A stretch of 44,338 nt of DNA, taken from Tulasnella sp. 424. Taxonomy: Eukaryota; Basidiomycota; Agaricomycetes; Cantharellales; Tulasnellaceae. The translations under genes were made by a program, and so were the position numbers. Under the pieces are notes generated by a model. It had not been told where the DNA came from. It ran no database searches and worked only from the letters and a program-made list of their open reading frames with translations. Each line of letters begins with the position of its first letter. Position 1 is the first letter of the stretch. The stretch covers positions 1-44,338 of the forward strand of contig WSUB01000254.1 of the NCBI GenBank assembly GCA_019633425.1, in the 5' to 3' direction. This document shows, piece by piece, positions 10,925-22,294 of the stretch.

Positions 10925-11397
10925 TGCCTCTCGTCCCTCTGTAACCCCTCTCGTTCGACAACCCCTGGGTAGTCGCTCTTTTCAGATGGAAGTGACGGAA
11001 TGGTAGCTTATATAAATTAGTGACTGCTTCAGCCATCTGTTCCTTCGTCAATCGCCATCCCTTCATGGCATGGCCATTGCTGGATGACAAGTTTGACCAG
11101 GGAATCGAAGCCTGACCTCGTCCGGCGCCTCTCCACAGCGGCTCATAGTGGCTCGAGAGTGCACCCACCGCATTCGACGAACGTGAGCCAGTGACGTCGG
11201 GGACACGTTGTTGCCAAGCAAAGTAGCCATTTGTTCCCGCCAAATTCCACATAGCCGAACGCCAGCGCTTTGAGCTGCGGGAGTCCAGCTAAGGCGCTTT
11301 CCAGGTGCGCAACCTTGACTGGATCTGAAGGAAGTCTGACAAGGTCGACAGATGGAATTCGTGTTCTGATACATGGTCCGATTAGATTTGGGAATGG
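10925..11397 (-). pseudogene. F-box/LRR gene 3' fragment B (alpha subfamily)
   Basis: This is a shorter C-terminal piece of the alpha F-box gene, covering the last third (from about FPNLI to the end). Frames are broken and the normal stop is lost. Homology stops near 11397 inside the FPNLIS region and jumps straight to the unknown-gene remnant at 11405. The end point differs from fragments A and C, so unit 2 suffered a further deletion of roughly 1.2 kb relative to unit 1. Confidence 0.8.
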
Positions 11398-11525
11398 TCA
11401 TCGATCCCCTGTTTCATCCGCCGACAGGAGCACGCCAATGGTCGAGATACTACTCTTCATGCATCGTCATAAATATCGCTACTGCGCGATGTCGGGACCC
11501 GATCCCAACTGACTTATAACGCATG
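11398..11525 (-). pseudogene. Unknown minus-strand gene remnant, copy 2 (short)
   Basis: Only the ISTIGVLLSADET-coding part and neighbouring bases remain, matching 6860-6977 and 16897-17013. The Tyr codon is TAG here as in copy 1, and a deletion joins the remnant directly to F-box fragment B. It is not recognised as any family. Confidence 0.4.
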
Positions 11526-12472
11526 TGGGGCATTTCAAGCCCCAAATTCGACCAACTCGGGCATTTAATCATCTCCTTCAGATGTGTAGAGAATCGGGAG
11601 AACAGCGCCTCCACGCGCCGCTACGATCGAGCCTGTTGGCTTGCTTTCGGAGCCGATCTGGCCGCCCAGAACGTGTCTGGTACTGGGGAAGGGCCAAGTG
11701 AACTATAACGTCATTGTCATCTGGACAAACACGAGTCGACGCAAGTTTGCATCTTTTCTGTTCAATTTTGACCACCATCATCAATTACAAGTCAAAAAAT
11801 GAAATTCATGGTCAGCGCTCATGGTTCTCCTGGGTTGGGTGGTGCTAATTATGGGAACGAACGGTGATGACAGTCGGGCATTGGCGGGGACAATCGGTGT
11901 TAAGCTCAAGCCACAAGCCCATCATTTAACGCTTCTTCCCTTCCAACAAGCCAAACTTCCTCATCCCCGTCTCCCAAAAACGTCAGAAAAGGACATCAAC
12001 ATGCCTACACGCGTGGCGGCCCCGCTGGACGTCGTCGGCTCCGTAACCTCTCCAAAAACTTACTACCATCGCGTCCACGAGAATAACGACTCCGAACATC
12101 GCCTAGTCTCGTACGAAGCACCCCCATCTCGTCCTTACAAGGGATGGTGATCGATTGAGCCACATATTCAGGGGAAGCAAGGCGGGGAGGTCTGGCGAAA
12201 GGGTCGAGTTTTTGTTATAAGCTTGCAGAGCATGGCACCTCGCAATCAAATTACAAACTGGCGCTGAAAAGCCTTGATCAAGAACCCTGTGCGCCGTTGT
12301 TTTGAATTCAGCAAATGGGGTGTTTTGTACGCCCACCGTCTATATCTATAAAACTCGCTAGCAAGCCCAGAAAAGATTCACCATCCGCCATTCGGACCTC
12401 CCCCTTCCACTCTCTACACCCACTCTCTTTTCACCTTTCTCACAGTCGCTCTTTACACACACTACTATCATT
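11526..12472 (+). promoter_or_regulatory. Upstream region of fungalysin copy 3
   Basis: This is homologous to the other upstream regions. The CRE-type site is degraded to TAACGTCA (11706-11713). The invariant 20-base block is at 11881-11900 (592 bases before the ATG) and TATAAAA is at 12347-12353 (126 bases before it). A CT-rich leader precedes the start codon. No independent gene is seen. Confidence 0.65.
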
Positions 12473-15284
12473 ATGCCAGTATTCAGCAAAATCACTACCG
12501 CGCTGTCAGCCGTACTGGCTCTCACCTCCGTCGTTCATGCGGCTCCGCTCCAAGCGGCACCCGCCATCCCCGACTACAAACTCTCGACCCATCGCCGCAA
12601 CTTCGGCCTCAACAACGTCGAATTCGTCTCTTATCATCCTAGCTCCTCCTACAAGGTAAGCTGACCCTCTACTTGTGTCGGCGTCGAACGACTGGCTGAA
12701 CTCGGCTTGCTTGTAGACTTTCCACAATGGCGACCACTCTCTCCTCTCCCGATCCGCTAACGCCACCCATCCTTTCGTTCCCCGCGCCGCCACTACACCC
12801 GCTGGAGTCTCGCCCGATGTCGAAACCGCTGCATTGGAGTACTGTTCACAGCAAACCGGCATGTCCAAGGATTCGTTCCGCGTCCGTAGCGGTTTCACCA
12901 ACGACATCGGTACGACGCACGTCTATTTGGAGCAGTTACTGGTAGGCAGACCGTCATTATTCTCTTCCTTCTATAAAGAAATTGACATTTTTATCGGTTA
13001 TTTCCGTTTAGCACGGAATCTCCGTCACGAACGGAGTAGCCAACATCGCGTTCGACAAGACCGGCCAAGTCGTCGCGTTCGGTTCGAGCATGGTTAACCC
13101 GGGTGCGTGCAGCCATCTCTCTCTCTTTTCCTTTCTTGGATTTCCTCAAGCTAATACGCGAACGCGTTCTCCTCGTAATAGTTCAAATCTCCTCGGCAAC
13201 ACCTGCCCTCTCCCAATCCGCCGCCATCAAAGCCGCCGAAAGCTCTCTTGGCCTCACCCGCCTCGACTCCGTCCCCGTGACCCTCTCATACGTCCTGCAG
13301 CCCGACGCCACCGATCTCGGCCGCAAATGGGCAGTCCTGACGCACCAGTTCCAGCTGCAAAACGCCGATGTGTCCAAGTGGGTCCAGGCGTACGTCGACG
13401 CGACGAACGCCAAGACGGGTGAGGTCGTCCATGTCGTGGACTTTGTTGCGGATGCGGCGTATAATGTCGTCGAGTGGAGTCAACAGGACCCGACGTGGAG
13501 CGGGTTTAAGGTGCTTGAAAACCCGGAGGATAAGGGGGCTTCCCCCGGGGGGTGGGTCTTGGGTGGGAGTACGGCAGGGTAGGTGTCGGAAACACACATG
13601 AGAATCCGTTTATTCACTGCTTTTGTTTTTCTGTCACAGCAACAATGTCATCTCGGTTAAACTGGGAAACCCCCCCGGGCCCAGCCGGGAGACGGCGCCT
13701 GGAAAGTTCGACTACAAATGGAACTCCGAGACCTCTCCCGAAACCCAACCGAACCTGGACGTCGCTCGCACTAACGCGTTCTACGTTGTCAACAAGTACC
13801 ACGACGTTCTGTACAAGTACGGGTTCACCGAGGCGGCTTACAACTTCCAGAATAATAACTACGGGAAAGGAGGGTTGGGGAACGATCAGATCCTGATGAG
13901 CGTTCAGGATGCGTCCGGTAAAAACAACGCCAACTTTGCTACGCCTCCCGAGTACGTCCGCATATTATGTTCCCTCTTCCTACCATGTCGGATGCCGCTA
14001 GAACTAAATGCTTCTCATCTCCGCCTTCGCTTCTCCTTTGTACTCGTAACAGTGGTATGTCAGGTCAATGCAGAATGTACACCTGGACGTACACTTCGCC
14101 CAATCGAGATGGTGCTTTAGAGAACGATATCATCACTCATGAACTTACGCATGGCTTGACTAACCGGATGACTGGTGGTGGTACTGGCAGGTACGTTGCA
14201 TTTCCCTTTCCCTCCAACCAGTGAGGCGTTTGTGCTGATGTTTTTGCCTATCTCGTCTTCCTTCCACCCCCCTTTCCCCTTCCTTTTATCGGGCTTGACT
14301 TCCATATCTCTCTCTCCATTCGCTCGTCTCACTCTCCGGGACTCTAGATGTCTCCAAACGACCGAAGCAGGCGGAATGGGTGAAGGATGGTCAGACACGG
14401 TCGCGTTTTGGTCCGAACAAAGCTCTGCAACATACAAAGATTTCACTTTGGGATCTTGGGTTATGAACAAACCCGCAGGCATCCGCAGCCACCCGTATTC
14501 GACGAATAAGAATACCAACCCGCTCACTTATGGTGACCTTCAGACCAAGACCGAAGGTGAGTCCTGAATCCCTTCCCAGTTCATTCCTTTCCTCCTCCGC
14601 CTCCCCTTCTTTTGACTTGGCAGTCCGTCCCTATCCGGACCTGGCTTGTCGGCGTTTCGACTCGGAGTGACATCGTTACTGACGTCTTCCCCCTCCACCC
14701 TTTCTTCGAACGACGTTACTGCAGTTCATGCCATCGGAGAAGTCTGGGCGATGATGCTCATAGAAGTGTATTGGGCGCTCGTCGCGAAATAGTACGTCTT
14801 CGTCTATGCTTTGACGATCCGATTTCGTACCATCCTCACCTCATCCGTTGGCTGTTTGTTTTACGCAGTGGCTTCTCCAACGACAATGCGAACCCGAACC
14901 AAACCCAAGGAAACATCGTCTTCCTGCATCTTCTCGTCGACGCTCTCCCGCTCCAACCTTGCAACCCGACCTTCCTCGCCGCACGCAATGGTGCGTTTTT
15001 TTCAATCCACCTTGGCGTATTTTTGTTTTTGGTTGATACTAATGACGGAATACATCTCTTTTTTACCTTCAGCCATCATTCAGGCGGATGCACGCCGATA
15101 TCGGGGAGTGAACAAGTGCTTGCTCTGGAAGGTATGCGTTCACAAACCGCTTTACACCTGACTCATTCGGGTTAATCTGATATGGCATTTCCAACACCTT
15201 CACTTGCAGGCATTTGCCAAGCGTGGACTGGGAGTGAATGCTGCAAACTACAGCAACGACTTCTCGGCTCCCAAGGGTTGCTAA
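12473..15284 (+). CDS. Secreted fungalysin metalloprotease (peptidase M36), copy 3
   Basis: Exons 12473-12655, 12717-12941, 13012-13102, 13182-13578, 13640-13951, 14053-14190, 14348-14556, 14725-14791, 14869-14990, 15073-15131 and 15210-15284 give 625 residues, the shortest intact copy. The signal peptide ends near VHA (residue 23). HELTH is at residues 432-436 (DNA 14138-14152), the third zinc ligand is Glu461 in GEGWSD, and conserved cysteines are at 450 and 572. The part after exon 4 is shortened and rich in Gly and Pro (GNPPGP), which may alter the propeptide-to-catalytic-domain linker. Exon 7 and intron 7 are nearly the same as in copy 1, and the last two exons match copies 1 and 2, so this copy is a patchwork. 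Confidence 0.93.
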
Positions 15285-15506
15285 AAGAGGGGTTTTTTCC
15301 GACTCTTGTCCGCCAGACGAAACGGTCAATCTTCTCGCTCATACTCAGTCTCCTCTTTTGACTCGAACTAGGCCTCACTCTCCTTTTTGTCTTGTCATTC
15401 ACTTTCAACACCTTATATTTATATAATTACACCCCTAAAATCCGCCCCTTTTATGAAATGAATAGAAAGAGTATGTCCTGGTGCCCGCATGCGTCCTTAA
15501 TCGTTT

Positions 15507-16400
15507 TTAGTCCCTTGAAGACTCTTCTCCTTCGACGATCCTGAGGTAGTCGTTCCTTATATGGATGTGATGAATTGGTAACTTCGTAAATCAGCGACTG
15601 CTTCAGCCATCTCTCTGTTCCTTCGTCAACCGCCATCCCTCCGCGACCTGGCCATTGTTGGATGACAAGTTTAACTAGGAAATCGAAGCCTGGCCTCGTC
15701 CGACGCCTCTCCATAACGGCTCGAAGTGGCTCGAGCGCGCACCCACCGCATTCGATGAACGTGAGCTAGTGAAGTTGGGGACAGGTTGTTGCCAAGCAAA
15801 GTAGCCATTTGTTCCCGCCAAATTCTAGATAGTCGAACGTCAGCGCTTTGAGCTGCGGAAGTCCAGCTAAGGCCCCTTCCATGGAGATACGCAGGCTTGA
15901 CCGGGTCCGAAGGAGGTCTGGCAAGGCCGACAGATGGACTTCGTGCCCCGACGCCAATGCTGATTGGATTTGGGAATGGGCGGTATTCGGATAAGGGTGC
16001 AAGCAAGCCGAGACTGAGCGTGGCTTCGACTGGCTTCCTGGTTAGGAAGTACCGGAGCTTGGGGAGGGCGGGAGAGCCGAGCATATATATACCCTGGTCT
16101 ACTTGGGGAGAGCGATCGAGAGTTTCGTTAAGGAGGGGTGGGATATCCGCGGTGGTGATAGACCAAGTGAGAGGGGATTGTTGGAGATCCGACTGGTCGA
16201 GTCGATTTGAAGTGCACGGAGGCTGGAGAGAGAAACAAGAACACGGTGTACGGACTTGATGCTCTGGACGCCCCCGGCTGTCGCAAAATCGGGGTGTGCA
16301 AGGCGAAGGACTTGCAGCGCGTGGAACCTGTTCATAAAGTAACCATACGGAAAGCCCTCTAGGACGAGCTCCTTCAAGCTCGGCGCTTCTCCGTGGACGG
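15507..16400 (-). pseudogene. F-box/LRR gene 3' fragment C (alpha subfamily)
   Basis: This is a C-terminal two-thirds fragment of the alpha F-box gene. It still ends with an in-frame stop equivalent to that of the intact gene (TAA, 15507-15509). Frame changes occur near 15715 and 15900-15950. The F-box half is missing. Homology ends near 16400 at the same junction as fragment A, followed by the same non-coding block. Confidence 0.85.
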
Positions 16401-16705
16401 ACGTTCGATTTTGCCAAACACCAGATTTATCGAGCAGAGCAGCCGCCTCTACCGTCCTGCACGTTACTGAAGCGATGAAGGCGTGCGGGCTATCCGGAAT
16501 TTGGTCTTGCTTCTGCTGGCACTGTAAATCATGCTTTTACAAATGCGGGGTCCGATTGCAAAATTTCATAAGATTATGTATATCTATCAAACATCAGGGT
16601 GTACAAGTGTTTCCTGCATACAATTAATCCTTATGCTCATATTTAAATTTCCTAAACTATAGCCCCTCTACAGAAATCGATTCGCAAGGGGTCATACAAG
16701 CCTGG
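16401..16705. repeat. Duplicated non-coding block (copy 2)
   Basis: This matches 6353-6689 closely with small indels. It shows that the truncated F-box fragment, this block and the unknown remnant were copied together as one unit. Confidence 0.7.
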
Positions 16706-17053
16706 CTATGCAAAGAAGGCGAGTTCGATGGTCTTCAGTTGACGTACGGATGGAGTCTGTTGCCGAGAACTATATTCTACGTCCAAATTGTTGCTGCTGT
16801 CTTCCTTCACGCTTTCATCAGCTATCGTTCGCTGTGCCTTTGTTTTCATGTTGGAAAAAGACAAGCGTCTGAATGGCGGTAGTCGTCGAGCGAAGTGTTC
16901 CTCTGTTTCATCCGCTGACAGGAGCACGCCAATGGTCGAGATCCTGCTCTTCATGCGTCGTCCTAAATATCGGTACTGCGCGATGTCGGGACCCGCTCCC
17001 AGCTGACTTATAACGCACATGTTGGGCATTTCAAGCCCCCCAAAGTCGACCAA
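16706..17053 (-). pseudogene. Unknown minus-strand open frame, best-preserved copy
   Basis: An open frame of 115 codons runs from an ATG at 17053 to a stop at 16706. It contains PDIAQYRYLGRR and ISTIGVLLSADETEEHF, then a charged, Ser-rich tail ending FFA. Two relatives at 6690-6980 and 11398-11525 share the central part but have a stop codon in it. It looks like the last exon of a larger gene whose 5' part is gone, since no signal peptide, transmembrane helix or domain is visible. No function can be given. Confidence 0.35.
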
Positions 17054-17956
17054 CTCGGACTTCTAATCATCTCCTTCAGATGTGTAGGGAGTCGGGGGAA
17101 CAGCGCCTCCCCGCGCCGCTACGATCGAACCCGTTGGCTGGCTTTCGGAGCCGACCTGGCCGCCCAAGAGCGTGCCACGGGAACTATGACGTCACTGTCA
17201 TCTGGACAAACAACGACGCAAGTTTGCTTCTTTTTGCTTTTCATTTTTTTTTCCCTTTCAATTTTGACCGCCATCATCAATTACAAGCTTAAGTCAAAAA
17301 AATGAAATTCATGGTCAGCGCTTACGGATCTCCTGGCTTGCGTGGTGCTGCATGTGGGAACGAACGGCGATGACAGTCGGGCATTGGCGGGGACAATCGG
17401 TGTTTGCGCAAGCCACAAGCCCATCATTAAACGCTTCTTCCCTTCCAACAAGCCAAACTTCCTCATCCCGTCTCCCAAAAATGTCAGAAAAGGACATCGA
17501 CATGCGTACACGTGCGGCGAACCCGCTGGACGTCGTCGGCTCCGTTAACCTCTCCAAAAACTTTGCTACCATCGCATCCACAAGAAAAACGACTCCGGAC
17601 ACTGCCTAGTCTCGTACGAAGCACCCCCAACTCGTCTTTCAAGGGATGGCGATCGATATTCAGGGGAAGAAAGGCGGGGAGGTCTGGTGACAGGGTCGAG
17701 TCTTTGTTATAAGCTGGCAGAGCATGGCACCTCGCAATCAAATTGCAAACTGGCGCTGAATAGCCACCAGAACCCTTTGCGCCGCCGCGTTCAGCAATTG
17801 GGGTGTTTTTGTACGCCCATCGCCTGTGCCTATAAAACTCGCTAGCAAGACCAGAAACGATTCACCATCCGCCATCCGGACCTCCCCCTTCCACTCTCTA
17901 CACCCACTCTCTTTTCACCTCTCTCACAGTCGCTCTTTACACACACTCTCATCACC
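17054..17956 (+). promoter_or_regulatory. Upstream region of fungalysin copy 4
   Basis: It contains a perfect TGACGTCA at 17187-17194 (770 bases before the ATG), a T-rich tract near 17230-17265, the invariant 20-base block at 17384-17403 (573 before) and TATAAAA at 17831-17837 (126 before). A CT-rich leader follows. No separate gene is evident. Confidence 0.65.
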
Positions 17957-20774
17957 ATGCCAGTATTCAGCAAAATCACTACCGCGCTGTCAGCCGCACT
18001 GGCTCTCACCTCCGTCGTCGTTCATGCAGCTCCGCTCCAACCCGTACCTGCCATCCACGACTACAAACTCTCGACCCATCGCCGTACCGTCGGCCCTAAC
18101 AACGTCGAATTCGTCTCTTATCATCCTCGCTCCTCCTACCAGGTAAGCTGGCCCACTACATGTGTCGGCGTCGAACGACTGACTAAACTCGGCTTGCTTG
18201 CAGACCTTCCACAATGGCGACCATTCTCTGCTCTCCCGTTCCGCAAACGCCACCCATCCGTTCGTTCCTCGCGCCGCCACTGCACCCTCTGGAGTCTCGC
18301 CCGAAGTTGAAAACGCGGCAATTGAGTACTTGTCACAGCAGACCGGCATCTCCAAGGATTCGCTCCGCGTTCGTAGCGGGTTTACCAACGACATCGGTAC
18401 CACGCACTGCTATTTGACTCATTACCTGGTACGCAGACCGTCACTTGCCCCCCCCCCCCCCTTATTCAGCGAAGAAACTAACATTCCTTGGCTTATTTGT
18501 GGGACAGAACGGAATCCCCGTCACGAACGGAGTGGCCAACATCGCGTTCGACAAGACCGGCAAAGTCGTCGCCTTCGGTTCGAGCATGGTTAACCCGGGT
18601 GCGTGCAGCCATCTTTCCTAGAATTTCCTTAAGCTAACACGCGAGCGCGTTTTTCCTCGTGATAGTTCAAATCTCCTCGCCAACACCAATCCTCTCCCAA
18701 TCCGACGCCATCAAAGCTGCCGAAAGCTCCCTGGGCCTCAGTCACCTCGACTCCGTCCCCGTGACCCTCTCGTACGTCCTGCAGCCCGACGCCACCGATC
18801 CCAGCCGCAAATCGGCACTCCTTACGCACCAATTCCAACTGCGGAACGCCGGGGTGTCAAAGTGGGTCCAAGCGCACGTCGATGCGACCAACTCCAAGAC
18901 GGGTAAGGTCGTTCATGTGGCGGACTTTGTAGCCGACGCGGCGTATAACGTCGTCGAGTGGAGTCAGCAGGACCCGACGTGGAGCGGGTTCAAGTTACTT
19001 GAGGACCCCCAGGATACGGATGCTTCGCCTAATGAGTGGCATACGGACACTCAAGGGTTGCATCCCGAAACACGAGGGTGAGTTTCGACCACACCGCCCA
19101 TGAGGTTGAGCTGCTTATTCACGGCTTTTGCTTTTCTATTACAGCAACAATGTCTTCGCGTACATCGGGCTCAAGACCGACGCCATGACCAGCCAACAAA
19201 GCTCGGAAGACCTGGTGTTCGACTACGAGTGGAACCCAGACGCCGAGCCCGTCATTCCGCCGAACCCGGACGTCGCTCGCACGAACGCGTTCTACGTTGT
19301 CAACAAGTACCACGACGTCCTGTACAAGTACGGGTTCAACGAGGCGGCGTACAACTTCCAGGATGATAACTACGGGAAAGGAGGATTGGGTGGCGATGCG
19401 ATCGAGATGCAGGTCCAATCTGAGTCCGGTACAGACAACGCCAACTTCGCTACGCCTCCAGAGTACGTCCGCATTACATGTTCTCTCTTCCTACCATTTC
19501 GGATGCTGCTCGTACTAAATGCCTCTCTCCTTTCCGCCTCCGCTTCTTTTTTTCTGTACTCGTAACAGCGGTCAGGCAGGTCACTGCAACATGTATCTCT
19601 GGACGGAGACTAATCCCATGCGAGATGGTGATTTGGAGAACGATATCATCACTCATGAGCTTACACATGGGTTGACCAACCGCCTGACTGGTGGTGGTAG
19701 TGGCACGTACGTTGCATGTCTCTTTCCCCCTAACCACTGAGGCTCTTTTTGCTCATGTCCTTGGATATCTCGTCTTCCCTACATCCCCTTTCCCCCCCCC
19801 CTTCTTTCGATCTTGACACCCATCTCCCTCTTCATACGTTCGCCCCGCTCCCCGGGAACTGCAGATGCCTCGGAACAACCGAAGCGGGCGGGATGGGTGA
19901 AGGATGGTCGGACACGGTCGCTTTTTGGTCGGAACAAAACTGCACGACGGAGGTTCCTTTCACTTTGGGATCCTGGGTTATCAATGACTCCCGCGGCATC
20001 CGGAGCGTCCCGTATTCGACTGATATGAAAATCGACCCGTACACTTATTCTAGGGTTGGGACCCAGAATGAAGGTGGGTCACAGATTTCCCCCCCTCCCT
20101 CGTTCTTCCACTTTTTACCCTGCGTATACACTGTTATTGACGTTTATCTTCGTGTCTACCATTTCTCTGGCCGAATCCTTCACAGTTCATAATATTGGAG
20201 AGGTTTGGGCGACGATCCTCATCGAAGTGTATTGGGCGCTCGTCCGCGAATCGTACGTCCGCGTCTCTACCTTGGCAGCGCTGATTCGTACCGTCCTCAC
20301 CCTCCCTCGCTCCATATACGTTTTAATTAGTGGATTCTCCAATGACATTGCGAACCCGGAACAGGAGGAAGGAAACATCAAATTCTTGCACCTTCTCGTT
20401 GACGCTCTCTCGCTCCAACCTTGCGACCCGACCTTCGTCACCGCACGTGATGGTACGTTTCTCTCTCTCACTTCCTCGCTGCAGATTTCTGTTTTTGGAT
20501 GTTCTTCAACAAATATATTAACGACGGGATGCATCGCTTTGTTGTTCTTCAGCCATCATTCAGGCGGATGAATGCCGATATGGGGGAGCGAACACGTGCA
20601 CTCTCTGGAAGGTATGTGTTCACAAAACCGCATTACGCCTGACCTGTTCATGTTGATCTGATTGTGGCATCCCGTCACCTTTACTTGCAGGCCTTCGCTA
20701 AGCGCGGCTTGGGCTTCAACGCTGTAGACGACGGGAAATACGTCGACAACGGCGACATCCCTGAAGACTGCTAG
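17957..20774 (+). CDS. Secreted fungalysin metalloprotease (peptidase M36), copy 4
   Basis: Exons 17957-18142, 18204-18428, 18508-18598, 18666-19077, 19145-19462, 19569-19706, 19865-20073, 20186-20252, 20331-20452, 20553-20611 and 20691-20774 encode 636 residues. There is a signal peptide with one extra Val (VVVHA). HELTH lies at residues 440-444 (DNA 19654-19668), followed by GEGWSD. Family cysteines are kept, and an extra one occurs in ADECRYGG. The C-terminus (DDGKYVDNGDIPEDC) differs from copies 1-3. Exon 2 resembles copy 1, while intron 5 matches copy 3. Intron 2 contains a run of 14 C (18448-18461). Surface residues near the active site differ most in exon 7, which may shift substrate preference; that is inference. 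Confidence 0.93.
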
Positions 20775-21016
20775 ACGTGTACTCTCTCTGGCCCGTTTTG
20801 CCCGCCATAGAACCGGTTCAATCATCTCGTTTACATTCACCCTCGTTTTTTCGACTTAAGCTACCCCTCACTCTCCTTTTTTATCTCGTCATTCCCTCCT
20901 AAAACCCTTATACATTTGTATAATTACATCTCTAAAATACCCCTCAGTTTCTGAAGTGCACAGAGAGAATAAGTTCTTGTGACAGGGCAGTCTAGTTCCG
21001 TATGTGTCCATCACCG

Positions 21017-21352
21017 GTTTTAGTCCCTCGACGGCTCCACAACCCTTGGGTAGTCGTCCCTTTTATATGGATTGACTGGACTGGTAACTTCGGAGATCAG
21101 CGACTGCTTCAGCCACCTATCTGCTCCTTCGTCAATCGTTATCCCTTCATGACCTGGCGATTGTTGGATGACAACCTTAACCAGGGAATCGAAGCCTGGC
21201 CTCGTCCGGCGCCTTTCCACAGCGGTTCGAAGTGGCTCGAGAGTGCACCCACCGCATTCATGAACGTGAGCCAGTGAAGCTGGGGACACGTTGCCCGGCA
21301 AAGTAGCCATAGGACTTGCAGCGCGTGGAACCTATTCATAAAATAACCATAG
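21017..21352 (-). pseudogene. F-box/LRR gene 3' fragment D (alpha subfamily)
   Basis: The end of the alpha F-box gene (from about CPQLHWLTF to the C-terminus) is followed near 21309-21352 by a short piece from further upstream in the same gene (YFMNRFHALQVL), so about 540 bases of the gene are deleted inside the fragment. Frames are broken. At about 21355-21375 the sequence switches to a fungalysin exon fragment. Confidence 0.8.
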
Positions 21353-21374
21353 ATATCAAGATGAGCATCCGGGT

Positions 21375-21465
21375 ACAACCAACGCCAATTTCGCTACGCC
21401 TCCAGAGTACGTCCGCATAATATGTTCTATCTTCCTACGATATCGGATACCGCTAGTACTAATGC
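21375..21465 (+). pseudogene. Fungalysin exon 5 / intron 5 scrap
   Basis: About 90 bases match the end of exon 5 (coding NANFATPPE) and the start of intron 5 of fungalysin copies 3 and 4. They include the splice donor GTACGTCCGC. The scrap is flanked by an F-box fragment on the left and by the fungalysin upstream block (GTGCTTTCGGAGCCGACCTG) on the right. It is a junction scar, not an exon in use. Confidence 0.85.
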
Positions 21466-22294
21466 TGTGCTTTCGGAGCCGACCTGACCGCCCGGAACGC
21501 GTCTGGCACTGCGGGGGAAGGGCTCACGTTACCAAGTGAACTATGACGTCACAACGACGCAAGTTTGCGTTCTTTTTCTTTTTTGTCTTTTCAATTTTGA
21601 CCACCATCAACAACTCAAAAAATAATGTTCATGGTCAGCGCTCACGGTTCTCCTGGGATGGGTGGTGCTACTTATGGGAACGAACGGCGATCACAGTCGG
21701 GCATTGGCGGGGACAATCGGTGTTATGTTCAAGCCACAAGCCCGTCATTAAACGCTTCTTCCCTTCCCACAAGCCAAACTGCCTCATCCCGTTCCCACAA
21801 ATGACATCAGACACGCGTGCATGGCGAGCCCGCTAAACGTCGTAGGCTCCGTTCACATCTCCCAAAAACTTTGCTGACATCGCGTTCTAAAGCATAATGA
21901 CTGCGAACCGAGCTTCTCAGTATCATCTAGGGCAACCTCATCTTGCACTTCAAGGGATGGCGATCGATCGAACTACACATTCAGGGGAAGAAAAGCGGGG
22001 AGGTTTAGCGTGTGTGCATGCCAGGGTCGACTCTCGATCGAGTCTTGGCGAAAGCTCGCAGAAGCTCGTCGAGCATGGCACCTCGTAACGAAATTGCAAA
22101 CGGGCGCTGAAAAGCCACAAGGACCCTTTTCGCATTCGCTTTCAACAATCGGGGTGTTGTACGCCTAAAGTGTATAAAAGTCGCTGGCAAGACGAACATC
22201 AACCCGCCATCCGCCATTCGGACCCCTTCCACTCTCTACACCCACTCTCGTTTTACCTCTCTCATAGTCGCTCTTTACACATACTCTCATCATC
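21466..22294 (+). promoter_or_regulatory. Upstream region of fungalysin copy 5
   Basis: It starts abruptly at the scar and then follows the shared upstream block. TGACGTCA is at 21544-21551 (751 bases before the ATG), the invariant 20-base block at 21704-21723 (591 before) and TATAAAA at 22173-22179 (122 before). A CT-rich leader runs to the start. The part between about 21800 and 22080 differs more from the other copies than the rest. Confidence 0.65.
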
